Below, piece by piece: positions 8,541 to 16,662 of a DNA stretch of 34,275 nucleotides. The stretch spans positions 1-34,275 of the forward strand of contig NZ_BDBX01000068.1 of NCBI RefSeq assembly GCF_001613205.1, written 5' to 3'. A program made the position numbers and the translations under genes. How positions within the stretch are numbered: the first letter of the stretch is position 1; each line of letters starts with the position of its first letter. This DNA comes from Nocardia sienata NBRC 100364. Lineage in GTDB: Bacteria > Actinomycetota > Actinomycetes > Mycobacteriales > Mycobacteriaceae. The notes beneath the pieces are model-generated. The model made no database searches. It saw only the letters and a list, made by a program, of their open reading frames with translations, and was not told where the DNA came from.

Positions 8541-9044
8541 CTACCTGCCCCGCAGCCCGGGAGGTATCTCGGCCGGTCCGGGCACCCGCTCGGCGATCAG
8601 CAGATCGACGGCCTCGCGCATATCGGGCGCCATCGGCAGAGCGCCCAGCGCGCCGGCGTCTATCCAGGCGTAGTCGTCGTGCTCGGCGGGGTCCAGTGTT
8701 ATCTCACCGGGTTCGGCTTCGGCCAGAAAACTGAATTTGCGCACCTTGGCCTTGGTGCGGGTGGCGTAGTCGAACCAGCCGAGGAAATCGGTGATGCGGC
8801 GGGCCACCAGGCCGGTTTCCTCCAGCAGCTCCCGCGCCACCCCCTCGGTGAGCGATTCGCCGGATTCGACCCCGCCACCGGGCAGCTCGTACATACCGCC
8901 GAGATAAGCGCCCGGCACCCGGCGCACGACCAGCAGCTTTCCGTCCCGGAACACTGCGACGCCGACGACCAGGTCGGTGACGCCGTCGCGCCGCGCGGCG
9001 GCACGCAACCGCTGCTCGGTCCGCGCGAGCGCTTCGGGGCGCAT
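8541..9044 (-). CDS. Nudix hydrolase
   Basis: This 167-residue protein should hydrolyse a nucleoside diphosphate linked to another moiety, in the cytoplasm. The complete Nudix box (GX5EX7REUXEEXGU) lies at residues 57-79, with the metal ligands in RELLEE. The flanks match small MutT-like NTP pyrophosphohydrolases: the first strands GVTDLVVGVAVFRDGKLLVVRR, and a C-terminal EHDDYAWID. The exact substrate cannot be told. The ATG at 9044 is preceded by GGGAGGTGAAGG, a strong ribosome-binding site. The gene is first in the minus-strand run towards pxpABC and divergent from the pirin gene. Confidence 0.94.
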   Translation of the reverse strand: MRPEALARTEQRLRAAARRDGVTDLVVGVAVFRDGKLLVVRRVPGAYLGGMYELPGGGVESGESLTEGVARELLEETGLVARRITDFLGWFDYATRTKAKVRKFSFLAEAEPGEITLDPAEHDDYAWIDAGALGALPMAPDMREAVDLLIAERVPGPAEIPPGLRGR

Positions 9045-9246
9045 CCTTCACCTCCCGGTTCCCTACAGATCCATTTTCGTGAAACCTGTGCCATACCGCT
9101 ATTACCGCGCCCGGTTGCTCACCGGCCGTTCATCCCGAGGTCGCTCGCGTAAAATGCCGAGAGCGGACAATCGACGAGGTCGTGGTATCGCCGCGGTACT
9201 ACATACGGGAAAGGTAATTGTGCCCGAGCCGGAAAGGAGTCGCGCG
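9045..9246. promoter_or_regulatory. Divergent control region, Nudix gene / pirin gene
   Basis: This 202-base region separates two divergent genes. Towards the pirin gene, a TAAAAT at 9150-9155 could be a -10 element, and a second AT-richer patch lies around 9199-9220. No regulator site is recognised. Confidence 0.35.
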
Positions 9247-10026
9247 ATGTCCACGCTGCCGACGCCGCATATCGATGTGCACCGTGCGGGTGACCGTATG
9301 AAAACCCGCATTCCCTGGCTCGATTCCAAGCATTCGTTCTCCTTCGGCGCGCACTACGACCCCGAGAACACCCATCACGGTCTGTTACTGGTCAACAATG
9401 ACGATATCGTTCTTCCGGGCCAGGGCTTCGATACCCATCCGCACCGCGATATGGAGATCGTCACGTGGGTACTCGAGGGTTCCCTGGTTCATCAGGATTC
9501 GCTCGGCCACAGCGGTGTCATATACCCGGGACTCGCGCAGCGGATGAGTGCCGGTACCGGAATCCGGCATTCGGAGAAAAACGATTCGTGGCGGATCGAC
9601 GGCAGCCGTCCCGAACATGACGAGCCGGTGCATTTCGTGCAGATGTGGGTGCTACCCGACGAACCCGGGATCGAGCCGGGCTACCAGCAACTCGAAATCG
9701 ACGACCAGCTGGCCGCGGGTGGTCTGGTGACCGTCGCGTCCGGGCTACCGCGGTACCGCGACCGTACCGCCATCGCCATCAACAGCTCGCACTCGGCGCT
9801 GCACGTGGCGAAGCTGGCGCCGGACACGCAGGCATCGGTGGAATTGCCCGAGGCGCCCTATGTCCACGCGTTCGTCGCCCGTGGCGCGGTCGAGATGGAG
9901 GGCGTGGGCCTGCTGGACGCGGGTGATGCGGTGCGCCTGACCTTTTCCGGCGGCCAGCGGCTGACCGCGCGGGAACCGGCGGAAGTGCTGATCTGGGAGA
10001 TGCATGCCCGGCTCGGCGCCGGGTAA
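9247..10026 (+). CDS. Pirin family protein
   Basis: Pirins are cytoplasmic bicupin metalloproteins; some have quercetin 2,3-dioxygenase activity and eukaryotic members are redox-sensitive transcription cofactors. In this 259-residue product the conserved metal ligands are visible: H64 and H66 in FDTHPHRDME, and H108 and E110 in GIRHSE. The C-terminal cupin half (residues about 150-255) is present but lacks such a site, as is usual. The ATG at 9247 is chosen because GGAAAGGAG lies about 8 bases before it; upstream in-frame ATGs would add an Arg-rich stretch without family similarity. It is a single-gene unit followed by a hairpin at 10047-10073. The physiological substrate is unknown. Confidence 0.94.
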   Translation: MSTLPTPHIDVHRAGDRMKTRIPWLDSKHSFSFGAHYDPENTHHGLLLVNNDDIVLPGQGFDTHPHRDMEIVTWVLEGSLVHQDSLGHSGVIYPGLAQRMSAGTGIRHSEKNDSWRIDGSRPEHDEPVHFVQMWVLPDEPGIEPGYQQLEIDDQLAAGGLVTVASGLPRYRDRTAIAINSSHSALHVAKLAPDTQASVELPEAPYVHAFVARGAVEMEGVGLLDAGDAVRLTFSGGQRLTAREPAEVLIWEMHARLGAG

Positions 10027-10046
10027 CGTCCGAAAAGTCCGGATAA

Positions 10047-10073
10047 AGGGTCGACCCATCGGTGATCGACCCT
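10047..10073 (+). terminator. Hairpin after the pirin gene
   Basis: AGGGTCGA at 10047-10054 pairs perfectly with TCGACCCT at 10066-10073 across an 11-base loop, 20 bases after the stop. There is no T-run, as is common for high-G+C actinobacterial terminators. Confidence 0.55.
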
Positions 10074-10148
10074 CGACAATGATATGCGGACCGAGATCGC
10101 TCGAGCGTTACCGGCAGGGTCTCGACCAGCTCAGCTGAGGAGGAACGT

Positions 10149-10625
10149 ATGTCCTACCCACCGCCGCCCGGCAACTATCCCGCGCCGGGGCCCTACCCCG
10201 GTGCCGGCGGGCAGCCCGAGTACTGGCAGGAATCGCCGAAGCGCAAGGGGATGGCGATCGCCGCGTTGGTCCTCGGCATCCTCGGCGTACTGAGCTTCTG
10301 GACGATTGTCGGCGGGATCCTCTTCGGGCTCATCGCGGTGATCCTCGGTGTGATCGCCCTGGTGAAGGCGAACCGCGGAACCGGCGGCGGCGGGGTGATG
10401 GCCGTGATCGGCCTGATCCTCGGCGTGCTCGCCCTCGCCGGGGTGATCGTCGTCGGGATCGTCGGCTGGGGTATCTGGTCGGATTCGGGTGGTCGCGATT
10501 TTGTCGATTGCGTCAGCAACGCAGGTGGTGACCAGAGTGCGGTGTCGCGGTGTGAGGACGAGTTCAACCAGCGCATCGAGGACCAGTACGGGGTGACCAT
10601 CGCTCCGCCGGAGCCCACCAACTGA
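10149..10625 (+). CDS. Small DUF4190 membrane protein
   Basis: This 158-residue protein has a Pro/Gly/Tyr-rich N-terminus (residues 1-25, with a YPPPPGNYP-type repeat), two hydrophobic segments at about 34-73 and 83-111 separated by the polar KANRGTGGGG linker, and a polar C-terminal tail with two cysteines (residues about 121 and 134) that could form a disulphide outside the membrane. This layout matches DUF4190 proteins of actinobacteria, whose function is not known. The ATG is preceded by GAGGAGGAACGT, an excellent ribosome-binding site. It is flanked by terminators on both sides, so it appears to be transcribed alone. Confidence 0.9.
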   Translation: MSYPPPPGNYPAPGPYPGAGGQPEYWQESPKRKGMAIAALVLGILGVLSFWTIVGGILFGLIAVILGVIALVKANRGTGGGGVMAVIGLILGVLALAGVIVVGIVGWGIWSDSGGRDFVDCVSNAGGDQSAVSRCEDEFNQRIEDQYGVTIAPPEPTN

Positions 10626-10631
10626 TCGATC

Positions 10632-10663
10632 GGGCCGGTCCGGTACACCGCTCGGACCGGCCC
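10632..10663 (+). terminator. Strong hairpin after the DUF4190 gene
   Basis: GGGCCGGTCCG at 10632-10642 pairs perfectly with CGGACCGGCCC at 10653-10663 around a 10-base loop, starting 6 bases after the stop. It ends 21 bases before the start of the M13 peptidase, whose promoter must therefore overlap this region or lie upstream with read-through. Confidence 0.65.
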
Positions 10664-10684
10664 GGCACCGGCATACTGGATTCT

Positions 10685-12688
10685 GTGACTTCCGACGTGA
10701 CCAGCCCCTCCGGTATCGATCTGACCCATCTCGACCCGGCCGTCCGGGTACAGGACGACCTGTTCACGCACGTCAACGGCGCCTGGCTGGCCGGATACGA
10801 GATCCCGGCCGACCGGGCGGTCGACGGCGCGTTCCGCACGCTGTTCGACCGGGCGGAGCTCGATGTCCAGGAGATCATCCGCAATGCCACGGGTGAGCCC
10901 GGCAGCGATGCCCGCAAGATCGCCGACCTCTACGCCTCCTTCATGGACACCGACGCGGTCGAGTCCGTGGGCCTGACTCCCATCGTCGAAGAACTCGCCG
11001 CGCTCGCCCGGACCACCGACCGGGGTGAGTTCGCGGGGCTGCTGGGCCGGCTGCAGCGGGTCGGCGTATCCGGTGCGGTCGCCGTCTACGTCGATACCGA
11101 CGACAAGAACTCCCAGCGCTACCTCGTCTACGCGACGCAGTCCGGGATCGGCCTGCCCGACGAATCCTACTACCGTTCCGACGACTACGCCGAGGTGCGC
11201 GAGCGCTATATCGCGCATATCGACCGGATGTTCGCACTGGTGGCGGCCGATCCGCGGATCGCGGAGCTGCTGCCCGCGGGCCCGGTGGGTAGCCGCGTCT
11301 TCGAGCTCGAACGCAAACTCGCGGCCGGGCACTGGGATGTGGTGCGCCGTCGTGACGCCGAATTGAGCTACAACCTCACCACTTTCGCCGACCTGGCGGC
11401 CGCGCATCCGGAATTCGACTGGACCGCCTGGGCCGACGGTCTCGCCGAGGGTGTCGAGGGTGACGGCCCGGATCTGCTGGCCGAGCTGGTGGTCCGGCAA
11501 CCCGACTTCCTCCGGACCTTCGCGCAGCTGTGGGCTGCCGAATCGGTCGAGGAATGGCAGCTGTGGGCGCAGTGGCGGGTGCTACGGTCCCGCGCGCCTT
11601 ACCTCACCGAGGCAGTGGTGGAGGAGAGTTTCGATTTCTACGGCCGCACGCTGACCGGCGCCCAGGAGAACCGGGAGCGGTGGAAGCGTGGGGTGTCGCT
11701 GGTGCAGGACCTGCTCGGCGAAGCCGTCGGCAAATTGTATGTGGCGCAGCATTTCCCGCCCGAGGCCAAGGCGGCGATGGTGCGGCTGGTGGAGAACCTG
11801 CGTGAGGCCTACCGCCGCAACATCACCGAGCTGGAGTGGATGAGCCCGGCGACGCGGCAGGCGGCGCTGGCGAAACTGGACAAGTTCACGCCCAAGATCG
11901 GTTACCCCGAGCGCTGGCGCGACTACTCCGCCTTCACCGTCGCACCGGCCGACCTGGTCGGCAACTACCGCCGCGGCTACGCCGTCGACCACGACCGGGA
12001 CCTGAACAAGCTCGGCGGCCCGGTGGACCGGGACGAATGGTTCATGACCCCGCAGACCGTGAACGCCTACTACAACCCGGGAATGAACGAGATCGTCTTC
12101 CCGGCCGCCATCCTGCAGCCGCCCTTCTTCGATATGAACGCCGACGACGCCGCCAACTACGGTGGCATCGGTGCGGTGATCGGGCACGAGATCGGGCACG
12201 GTTTCGACGATCAGGGCGCCAAATACGACGGCGACGGCAATATGGTCGACTGGTGGACCGATACCGATCGCGCCGAGTTCGGTAAGCGCACGCGAGCGTT
12301 GATCGACCAGTACGACGTGCTCTCCCCCGCCGATCTGTCCGACGAGCACACCGTGAACGGTGAGTTCACGATCGGCGAGAACATCGGCGATCTGGGCGGG
12401 CTCTCCATCGCGCTGGAGGCGTATCGGATCTCGCTGAACGGGCAGGAAGCCCCGGTGATCGACGGCCTGACCGGGCTGCAGCGAGTGTTCTTCGGCTGGG
12501 CGCAGGTCTGGCGGACCAAAGCGCGGCCGGAGGAAGCGATCCGCCGGCTCGCGGTCGACCCGCATTCGCCCGCGGAATTCCGCTGCAACGCGGTGGTCCG
12601 CAATATCGACGCCTTCCACGAGGCGTTCGACCTGACCCCCGACGACGCCCTCTACCTGGCGCCCGAGGAGCGGGTCAAGATCTGGTGA
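10685..12688 (+). CDS. M13 family zinc metallopeptidase (neprilysin/PepO/Zmp1-like)
   Basis: This endopeptidase of 667 residues cleaves short peptides; the mycobacterial relative Zmp1 affects host interaction. The thermolysin-like site is intact: HEIGH at 501-505 and GENIGDLGG with the third zinc ligand E565 and D569. The substrate-binding NAYYNPGMNEIVFPA precedes the site near 459-473, and the protein ends in VKIW, the usual invariant terminal Trp. As in Zmp1 there is no signal peptide or N-terminal membrane anchor, so it is cytosolic or exported by an unusual route. Translation starts at a GTG (residues TSDVTSPSG follow). Length fits the family, and no defects are seen. It ends in a long hairpin shared with the convergent L,D-transpeptidase gene. 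Confidence 0.95.
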   Translation: MTSDVTSPSGIDLTHLDPAVRVQDDLFTHVNGAWLAGYEIPADRAVDGAFRTLFDRAELDVQEIIRNATGEPGSDARKIADLYASFMDTDAVESVGLTPIVEELAALARTTDRGEFAGLLGRLQRVGVSGAVAVYVDTDDKNSQRYLVYATQSGIGLPDESYYRSDDYAEVRERYIAHIDRMFALVAADPRIAELLPAGPVGSRVFELERKLAAGHWDVVRRRDAELSYNLTTFADLAAAHPEFDWTAWADGLAEGVEGDGPDLLAELVVRQPDFLRTFAQLWAAESVEEWQLWAQWRVLRSRAPYLTEAVVEESFDFYGRTLTGAQENRERWKRGVSLVQDLLGEAVGKLYVAQHFPPEAKAAMVRLVENLREAYRRNITELEWMSPATRQAALAKLDKFTPKIGYPERWRDYSAFTVAPADLVGNYRRGYAVDHDRDLNKLGGPVDRDEWFMTPQTVNAYYNPGMNEIVFPAAILQPPFFDMNADDAANYGGIGAVIGHEIGHGFDDQGAKYDGDGNMVDWWTDTDRAEFGKRTRALIDQYDVLSPADLSDEHTVNGEFTIGENIGDLGGLSIALEAYRISLNGQEAPVIDGLTGLQRVFFGWAQVWRTKARPEEAIRRLAVDPHSPAEFRCNAVVRNIDAFHEAFDLTPDDALYLAPEERVKIW

Positions 12689-12698
12689 CCGTAACGAC

Positions 12699-12730
12699 GT
12701 GACCCCGCCCGGAGCACCGGGCGGGGTCAC
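12699..12730. terminator. Bidirectional terminator with 14-bp perfect stem
   Basis: Positions 12699-12712 and 12717-12730 are exact inverted copies (arm GTGACCCCGCCCGG) around the four-base loop AGCA. It lies 10 bases after the M13 gene stop and about 50 bases after the stop of the convergent L,D-transpeptidase gene, so it can serve both. Confidence 0.8.
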
Positions 12731-12782
12731 GTTCTGTCCTGTTGTTTCCGAGGGGCCTCGCCGCCGGAGGCGGCGCCGAAAT

Positions 12783-13670
12783 CTAATTCCAGTCGCCGAG
12801 ACCGTCGCCGGCGTTGAGGGTGCCGCCCTGGGTGTTCTGCACGATGACCGCGTCACCCTTCTTGACGTTCTCGTAGAACCACTTGGCGTCCTCGGTGCTC
12901 ACATTGAGGCAGCCGTGGCTGGTGTTCGCATAGCCCTGTGATCCGACCGACCACGGTGCGGCGTGTACGAAGATCCCGCTGTTGGAGATACGCGTCGCGT
13001 ATTCGACATCGAGTTTGTAGCCCTCGGGGGCGTCGATCGGGACCCCGTAGGTCGAGGAGTCCATGACCATTTCACGCCGCTGCTCGCCGACGATATAGGT
13101 GCCGTTGGGCGTTTCGTGGTCGACCTTGCCCATCGAGGTCGGCATGGTGCGCACCACTTCGCCGTTACGGGTCACGGTGATCATCTTGGTGTTGTCGTCG
13201 GCGGTGGCGATCACCGCGTCGCCGACGTGGAAGGCGCTGCGGCTACCGCCGGCCTCGACCACGACGTCGGTCTGCGCGGGCCAGAACTCGCTGGGCCGCC
13301 AGCGCACCTGCTTATCGCTCCACCAGTAGAAATGACCGGGTACGTCGGTCGAAGAAGTGATCTTGATGGCACGCTCGGCAGCGGCCCGATCGTCGACCGG
13401 ATCCTTGAAGTTGATGATGATCGGCTGCGCGATGCCGACCTCTTCGCCTTCGGAGGGGTTGATCGCCGGGGGCGCGAAGTTGGCCGCGGGCGGTGCGGGT
13501 TCGACGGCGCCCGCCGCCGACCCGGAAGGCAGGCTCGGCAGCGCGTAGACCGGCGCCGTGGCCACCGTGGTGGCTGCGGCGATAGCGGCCGTCAACAGGA
13601 CACCCTGCCGAAGCCGCCGCTGAGCACGGCGACCGGTCGGCAGCGACCCGGTGTTGTCGAAGACATGCAT
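12783..13670 (-). CDS. Secreted L,D-transpeptidase (YkuD family)
   Basis: This enzyme forms 3-3 (mDAP-mDAP) cross-links in peptidoglycan, the major cross-link type in mycolata, and acts outside the membrane. The 295-residue product has a basic N-terminus and a hydrophobic signal segment at about 22-44 (RRLRQGVLLTAAIAAATTV). A Pro/Ala-rich spacer (45-70) leads to an Ig-like domain (about 70-150) and then the YkuD catalytic domain (155-278) with FVHAAPW (H236) and SHGCLNV containing the nucleophile C254. The ATG at 13670 fits the signal peptide; longer readings only add Arg-rich sequence. No lipobox is present, unlike LdtMt2-type lipoproteins, so it may be anchored by its uncleaved N-terminus or released. 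Confidence 0.94.
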   Translation of the reverse strand: MHVFDNTGSLPTGRRAQRRLRQGVLLTAAIAAATTVATAPVYALPSLPSGSAAGAVEPAPPAANFAPPAINPSEGEEVGIAQPIIINFKDPVDDRAAAERAIKITSSTDVPGHFYWWSDKQVRWRPSEFWPAQTDVVVEAGGSRSAFHVGDAVIATADDNTKMITVTRNGEVVRTMPTSMGKVDHETPNGTYIVGEQRREMVMDSSTYGVPIDAPEGYKLDVEYATRISNSGIFVHAAPWSVGSQGYANTSHGCLNVSTEDAKWFYENVKKGDAVIVQNTQGGTLNAGDGLGDWN

Positions 13671-14305
13671 AAGAGTGTTCGTCCGTCCATTCGACTCTGG
13701 AGCGCACGCGGCCGGTGGGCCGCCGATGCGTCCTTCGGAGCACCCCGGCGAGTGTTCGCGGAGTTCTGTGGAGCCCCTCCACGACCGTCCGGCCCGTGGG
13801 CGTCTGGTCGTCCGCGCGCCACCGGTCGTAGAGTTGTGGAGCGGTCCCGACGGGCTGTTGCGCATCGCGGAAGCTCGCCGGCATCCGGCTGATGCTCTTC
13901 CGCTCCGACTTCCTTCGTACTGCCTTTACGAAGTCGTGACCAGTCCGGATTTCCGTTACATAGCCGTTATGCATGACCGGTGTGTCGTACCACGCTCCCC
14001 CGGCGTGGCATACCCCGGGCCGCAGGATGCCCGGTGGGCCGGGGATTCCTGTTCGGACGGTGTCTCCGGGCGCGCGGAGGGTGATCTGCGTTACCAAACC
14101 TTCCGATGAGATATGTCACGTCACCCGGCTGCCTCCGTGCTGCGGTCGTCGGCGGGTCCGTCGCGACTCCCCGTGGGCGGCGTCATCGGAGTCGACGCTC
14201 GGCCCGGCCATGGTGTATTCATGGCGTGATATTGCTGGCGGAGCTGTAGTGAGGCGCGGATTCGATGCGGGGGCAGAGTTCGGCATCACAGCGGGAGGAC
14301 TGTGC
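13671..14305. other. Long divergent intergenic region, L,D-transpeptidase / lppU
   Basis: This 635-base stretch has several open frames, but none has family-like sequence. Two AT-richer patches, at about 13910-13975 and 14205-14245, are the likely promoter regions for the minus- and plus-strand genes. I looked for a ydaO-type (c-di-AMP) riboswitch, which precedes many actinobacterial wall hydrolase genes, and do not see its core. Confidence 0.5.
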
Positions 14306-14944
14306 GTGTCTGGTTGGGCATCATCTCGATTGTCGGTCGCGATCGCCGGGGCCGCGGTGGCGGCCGGCCTGGCGGTCGCGGGCTGTAGTTCCACCATCGA
14401 GGGCCGGGCGCAGCCGGTGATGGAGACCGGCACGGTGGATGCGGTGGACGTGACCGGTACCCCGGGCTCCGGCGATACCTCGCCGACCACCACCTCCAGC
14501 GCGCCGACCACCACTCCGGAAGCCGGCGATGTCAGTTTCGACGCCGAGATCGGCGACTGCGTGACGCTCGGTGGCACCACCACCGACGCCAGTATCGAAG
14601 AGGCGTCCTGCGGCAGCAACGAGTCCAACTACAAGGTGATCGGCAAGGCCGAGCAGAGCAGCCAGTGTGTCGGCGATGCCGACAACTACTACGCCGAGAG
14701 CCGCAATGGTATCGAGATGGGCGCGCTGTGCCTGGATATCGACTGGGTGGTCGGCGGCTGCATGGATGTGGGCGGCGGGACCACCGGCCCCGAACGTATC
14801 GATTGCACCGAGACCTCGGCCGCGGACGGGGTGAAGGTCGTCGCGATCGAGCAGGGCGCCACGGATGTCAACGCGTGCGGCGCGGGCAGCTCCGGATACG
14901 TGTACCCGGAGCGCCGCTTCGTGGTGTGCGTCGACGAACTCTGA
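14306..14944 (+). CDS. lppU: LppU-like lipoprotein
   Basis: This 212-residue protein is a predicted lipoprotein: a short N-terminus, a hydrophobic stretch at 11-26 and the lipobox LAVAGC with C27 as the lipidated residue. A Thr/Ser/Pro-rich linker (about 45-80) follows. The C-terminal domain (85-212) contains several cysteines, likely disulphide pairs, and the motifs CGSNESNYKVIGKA and LCLDIDWVVGGCM, which I recognise from mycobacterial LppU; function in that family is not established. Start: a GTG at 14306 with GGGAGGAC about 6 bases upstream, which places the lipobox correctly; the longer upstream reading is rejected. Two hairpins follow the stop. Confidence 0.88.
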   Translation: MSGWASSRLSVAIAGAAVAAGLAVAGCSSTIEGRAQPVMETGTVDAVDVTGTPGSGDTSPTTTSSAPTTTPEAGDVSFDAEIGDCVTLGGTTTDASIEEASCGSNESNYKVIGKAEQSSQCVGDADNYYAESRNGIEMGALCLDIDWVVGGCMDVGGGTTGPERIDCTETSAADGVKVVAIEQGATDVNACGAGSSGYVYPERRFVVCVDEL

Positions 14945-14948
14945 CAGC

Positions 14949-14995
14949 GTGTCCGATAACTCGTGTGGATTACCGGACACCGCCCTTCCCGGGCG
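14949..14995 (+). terminator. Two consecutive hairpins after lppU
   Basis: GTGTCCG (14949-14955) pairs with CGGACAC (14974-14980), and immediately after it CGCCC (14981-14985) pairs with GGGCG (14991-14995). They can end lppU transcription. Because the tnpB relic begins a few bases further on, part of this sequence could instead be the old right end of that element. Confidence 0.45.
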
Positions 14996-15003
14996 TCCTC
15001 GGT

Positions 15004-15360
15004 TCACACCCTGACCAGGGAATCAACCGTGGTTTCCGCGTCGTCCGGGCCGGTTGCACCGGCACCCGCAGGGTGCCGGTCAGTGCCTTCCCGCCGGCGG
15101 ACATTGGTAACCCGGCCCCCTGCTCGGAGGTTCGGGGATTCTGACACGTCTCCATTGCCGGCCCAGGCGGCGAGGTTGACCGCGGCATTCAGATCCCGAT
15201 CCGCCCGTACCCACACCCACAGGTGAACACCCGATCCGCCAACGTGAGACCCGCGTTCACCGCACCCCGGGCCACCGACACAAACCCCGCCGCCGACCGT
15301 GGGCCGGGACAGCAGCAACATCGACAAGGCCCAAGGACCGCAGTTCCCGGACACGTTCTG
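15004..15360 (-). pseudogene. Decayed 3' end of a TnpB gene (IS605/IS607-type)
   Basis: The C-terminal part of a TnpB RNA-guided nuclease is readable across three frames on the minus strand. One frame carries GAVNAGLTLADRVFTCGCG, the end of the TnpB zinc-ribbon region (about 15280-15205). The next carries RADRDLNAAVNLAAWAG, with the conserved RuvC-III aspartate in DRDLNAA (about 15210-15160). This continues in frame to a typical tail with GGRVTNVRRREGTD and a stop at 15004. A one-base deletion near 15206 separates the two, and a second frame change lies near 15275, where the first zinc-ribbon cysteine pair has been lost. Everything upstream (RuvC I and II, N-terminus) and the left end are absent. 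It is therefore an inactive relic left between lppU and the protease gene. Confidence 0.8.
15059..15079. other. Perfect hairpin inside the tnpB relic
   Basis: CCGGCACCC (15059-15067) and GGGTGCCGG (15071-15079) form a nine-base-pair stem with the loop GCA. It lies in the 3' coding end of the tnpB relic, where the guide (omega) RNA scaffold of such elements is normally encoded. It could be a surviving scaffold stem, or simply a chance G+C-rich hairpin. Confidence 0.5.
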
Positions 15361-15414
15361 AGGTAATCGGTCCCCGCGGATTGCGCGAGTGGACACGCCC
15401 GAGAGCGGATAGAA

Positions 15415-15454
15415 GAACGAGGCGGACACCGGAGGTGCCCGCCTCGTTCTTTTT
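15415..15454. terminator. Terminator with T-run, downstream of the protease gene
   Basis: GAACGAGGCGG (15415-15425) pairs with CCGCCTCGTTC (15439-15449), followed on the plus strand by TTTTT. It begins 12 bases after the stop of the minus-strand protease gene and should stop that transcript. The better T-run faces the plus strand, so it may also protect the protease gene from incoming plus-strand transcription. Confidence 0.75.
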
Positions 15455-15466
15455 GTCCGGTAGCCC

Positions 15467-16159
15467 CTAGATGGGCCGGTAGCCGGCTCCGATGCTGTTG
15501 CGACTGTCGATATCGCCCATGATGGTCGTCATATTGGTGCCGACCTCGGGGCCGAAGCAGGCGATCGCCAGGTAGGCGTTCACCATGCCGACCAGGGTGG
15601 AACCGACGACGACCGGGGCGCCGGAGTCGCCTTCCATCACACACATCTGCGACCAGGTCTCCATATTGCTGGCGAAGACGTCGCCGTAGGCGAGACCGCA
15701 GGTGTTGCCGGTGGTGCGGCCTTCCTTGCAGACGATATTGGGGAACTGGGCCGGTGCGCCGACCCCGGTGATGCTCAGGTTGCCGATGCGGTTGACCGGG
15801 GTGACCCGGCCCGGATCGAACTCGAGTACTGCGTAGTCCAGGTCCTGGTTGGAGTAGACGAACCGGCCGAGGGCCCCGGCGCCCGGGTCTTGTTCCGCAT
15901 ACACCTCGTGCCCAGGGGTTCCGCAGTGTCCCGCGGTGATGCCGACCAGTCTGCCGGCACCGTCGCGACCGATCGTGGTGAGCGTGCACTGGATCGCATA
16001 TTCGGACATCTGGCCGGACTCGGAGGAGATGATGAGCCCTGAGCCACCACCGAGTACAGGCCGGGCGGGGTCGGCGGCTGCCGTCCCCGTGCCGAGTAGC
16101 GCCGTACTCAGCGCGACGGCGAAGACGGCACTGGCCGCCTGGGCGAGTTTCCTGAACAT
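15467..16159 (-). CDS. Secreted trypsin-like serine protease (S1 family)
   Basis: This 230-residue protein is an exported chymotrypsin-fold protease. A signal peptide (residues 1-29, ending in TAAA-D) is followed almost directly by the catalytic domain, with little or no pro-region. The triad is visible: H78 in ITAGHCG, D108 in DLDYAVL and S179 in GDSGAP. Cysteine pairs C58-C79, C144-C154 and C173-C201 are in positions typical of streptogrisin-like or actinobacterial S1 proteases. The ATG at 16159 is chosen because GGAGG precedes it and the signal peptide starts there; the longer reading to 16207 has no export character. The product could act on peptides or cell-surface proteins; the substrate is unknown. 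It is transcribed alone and away from the mce operon. Confidence 0.93.
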   Translation of the reverse strand: MFRKLAQAASAVFAVALSTALLGTGTAAADPARPVLGGGSGLIISSESGQMSEYAIQCTLTTIGRDGAGRLVGITAGHCGTPGHEVYAEQDPGAGALGRFVYSNQDLDYAVLEFDPGRVTPVNRIGNLSITGVGAPAQFPNIVCKEGRTTGNTCGLAYGDVFASNMETWSQMCVMEGDSGAPVVVGSTLVGMVNAYLAIACFGPEVGTNMTTIMGDIDSRNSIGAGYRPI

Positions 16160-16595
16160 ATCCCTCCAGACCTTGAAGCCGCACGATATCAATGTGTGGC
16201 ACCTCATCGTGGCAGCAAAAGCCCCGATGCGCGCCCCGAGTAGCCGTTACCCGCGAGTTCCGTTGTGTAACAGAGGGGTTCGGCTATTCGGTCGTGCATT
16301 CGACCGGGATACTCCGCGTGCGGCACGCACCGCACGAACTCCGGCCACGATAACCCTGGGAAGAATAGCCGAACGCTATTAATTGTCCCGGATTTGAGCG
16401 CGCGGGTCGAGTAACGGTCGAATCTCCGCAGTGCCGCGAAAGGGTTAATTTCCCGGAATACTCTCCGTTATTTAAGTGAACCATCATTCGCATCGGTTCT
16501 CGCGGTCTTCGCGACATTCGGGGCCGGTCAGCGGTATGTTCTTCCGGTGCCGCGGAACTCTCATTGGGATACACACCAAGGAACGTGTGATAACT

Positions 16596-16636
16596 CGGTG
16601 GTCACGCCACAAAGTGATGAACATCTGTGACCGCGG
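16596..16636. promoter_or_regulatory. Inverted repeat, candidate operator for the mce operon
   Basis: CGGTGGTCAC (16596-16605) and GTGACCGCGG (16627-16636) match as an inverted repeat at 8 of 10 positions, with GGTCAC/GTGACC perfect, 21 bases apart. It lies about 100 bases upstream of yrbEA. The regulator is unknown; GntR/FadR or TetR proteins control some mycobacterial mce operons. Confidence 0.35.
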
Positions 16637-16662
16637 TCTCGCGCCTATGGTGTGTTCCGCAC

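Noticed and set aside
13671..13970. Possible ydaO-type riboswitch upstream of the L,D-transpeptidase
   Set aside because: The conserved core elements of that riboswitch are not visible on the minus strand.
16246..16271. Inverted GTTAC/GTAAC pair upstream of the protease gene as an MtrA site
   Set aside because: MtrA-type boxes are direct repeats with close spacing; here the pair is inverted and 16 bases apart, so assignment would be guesswork.
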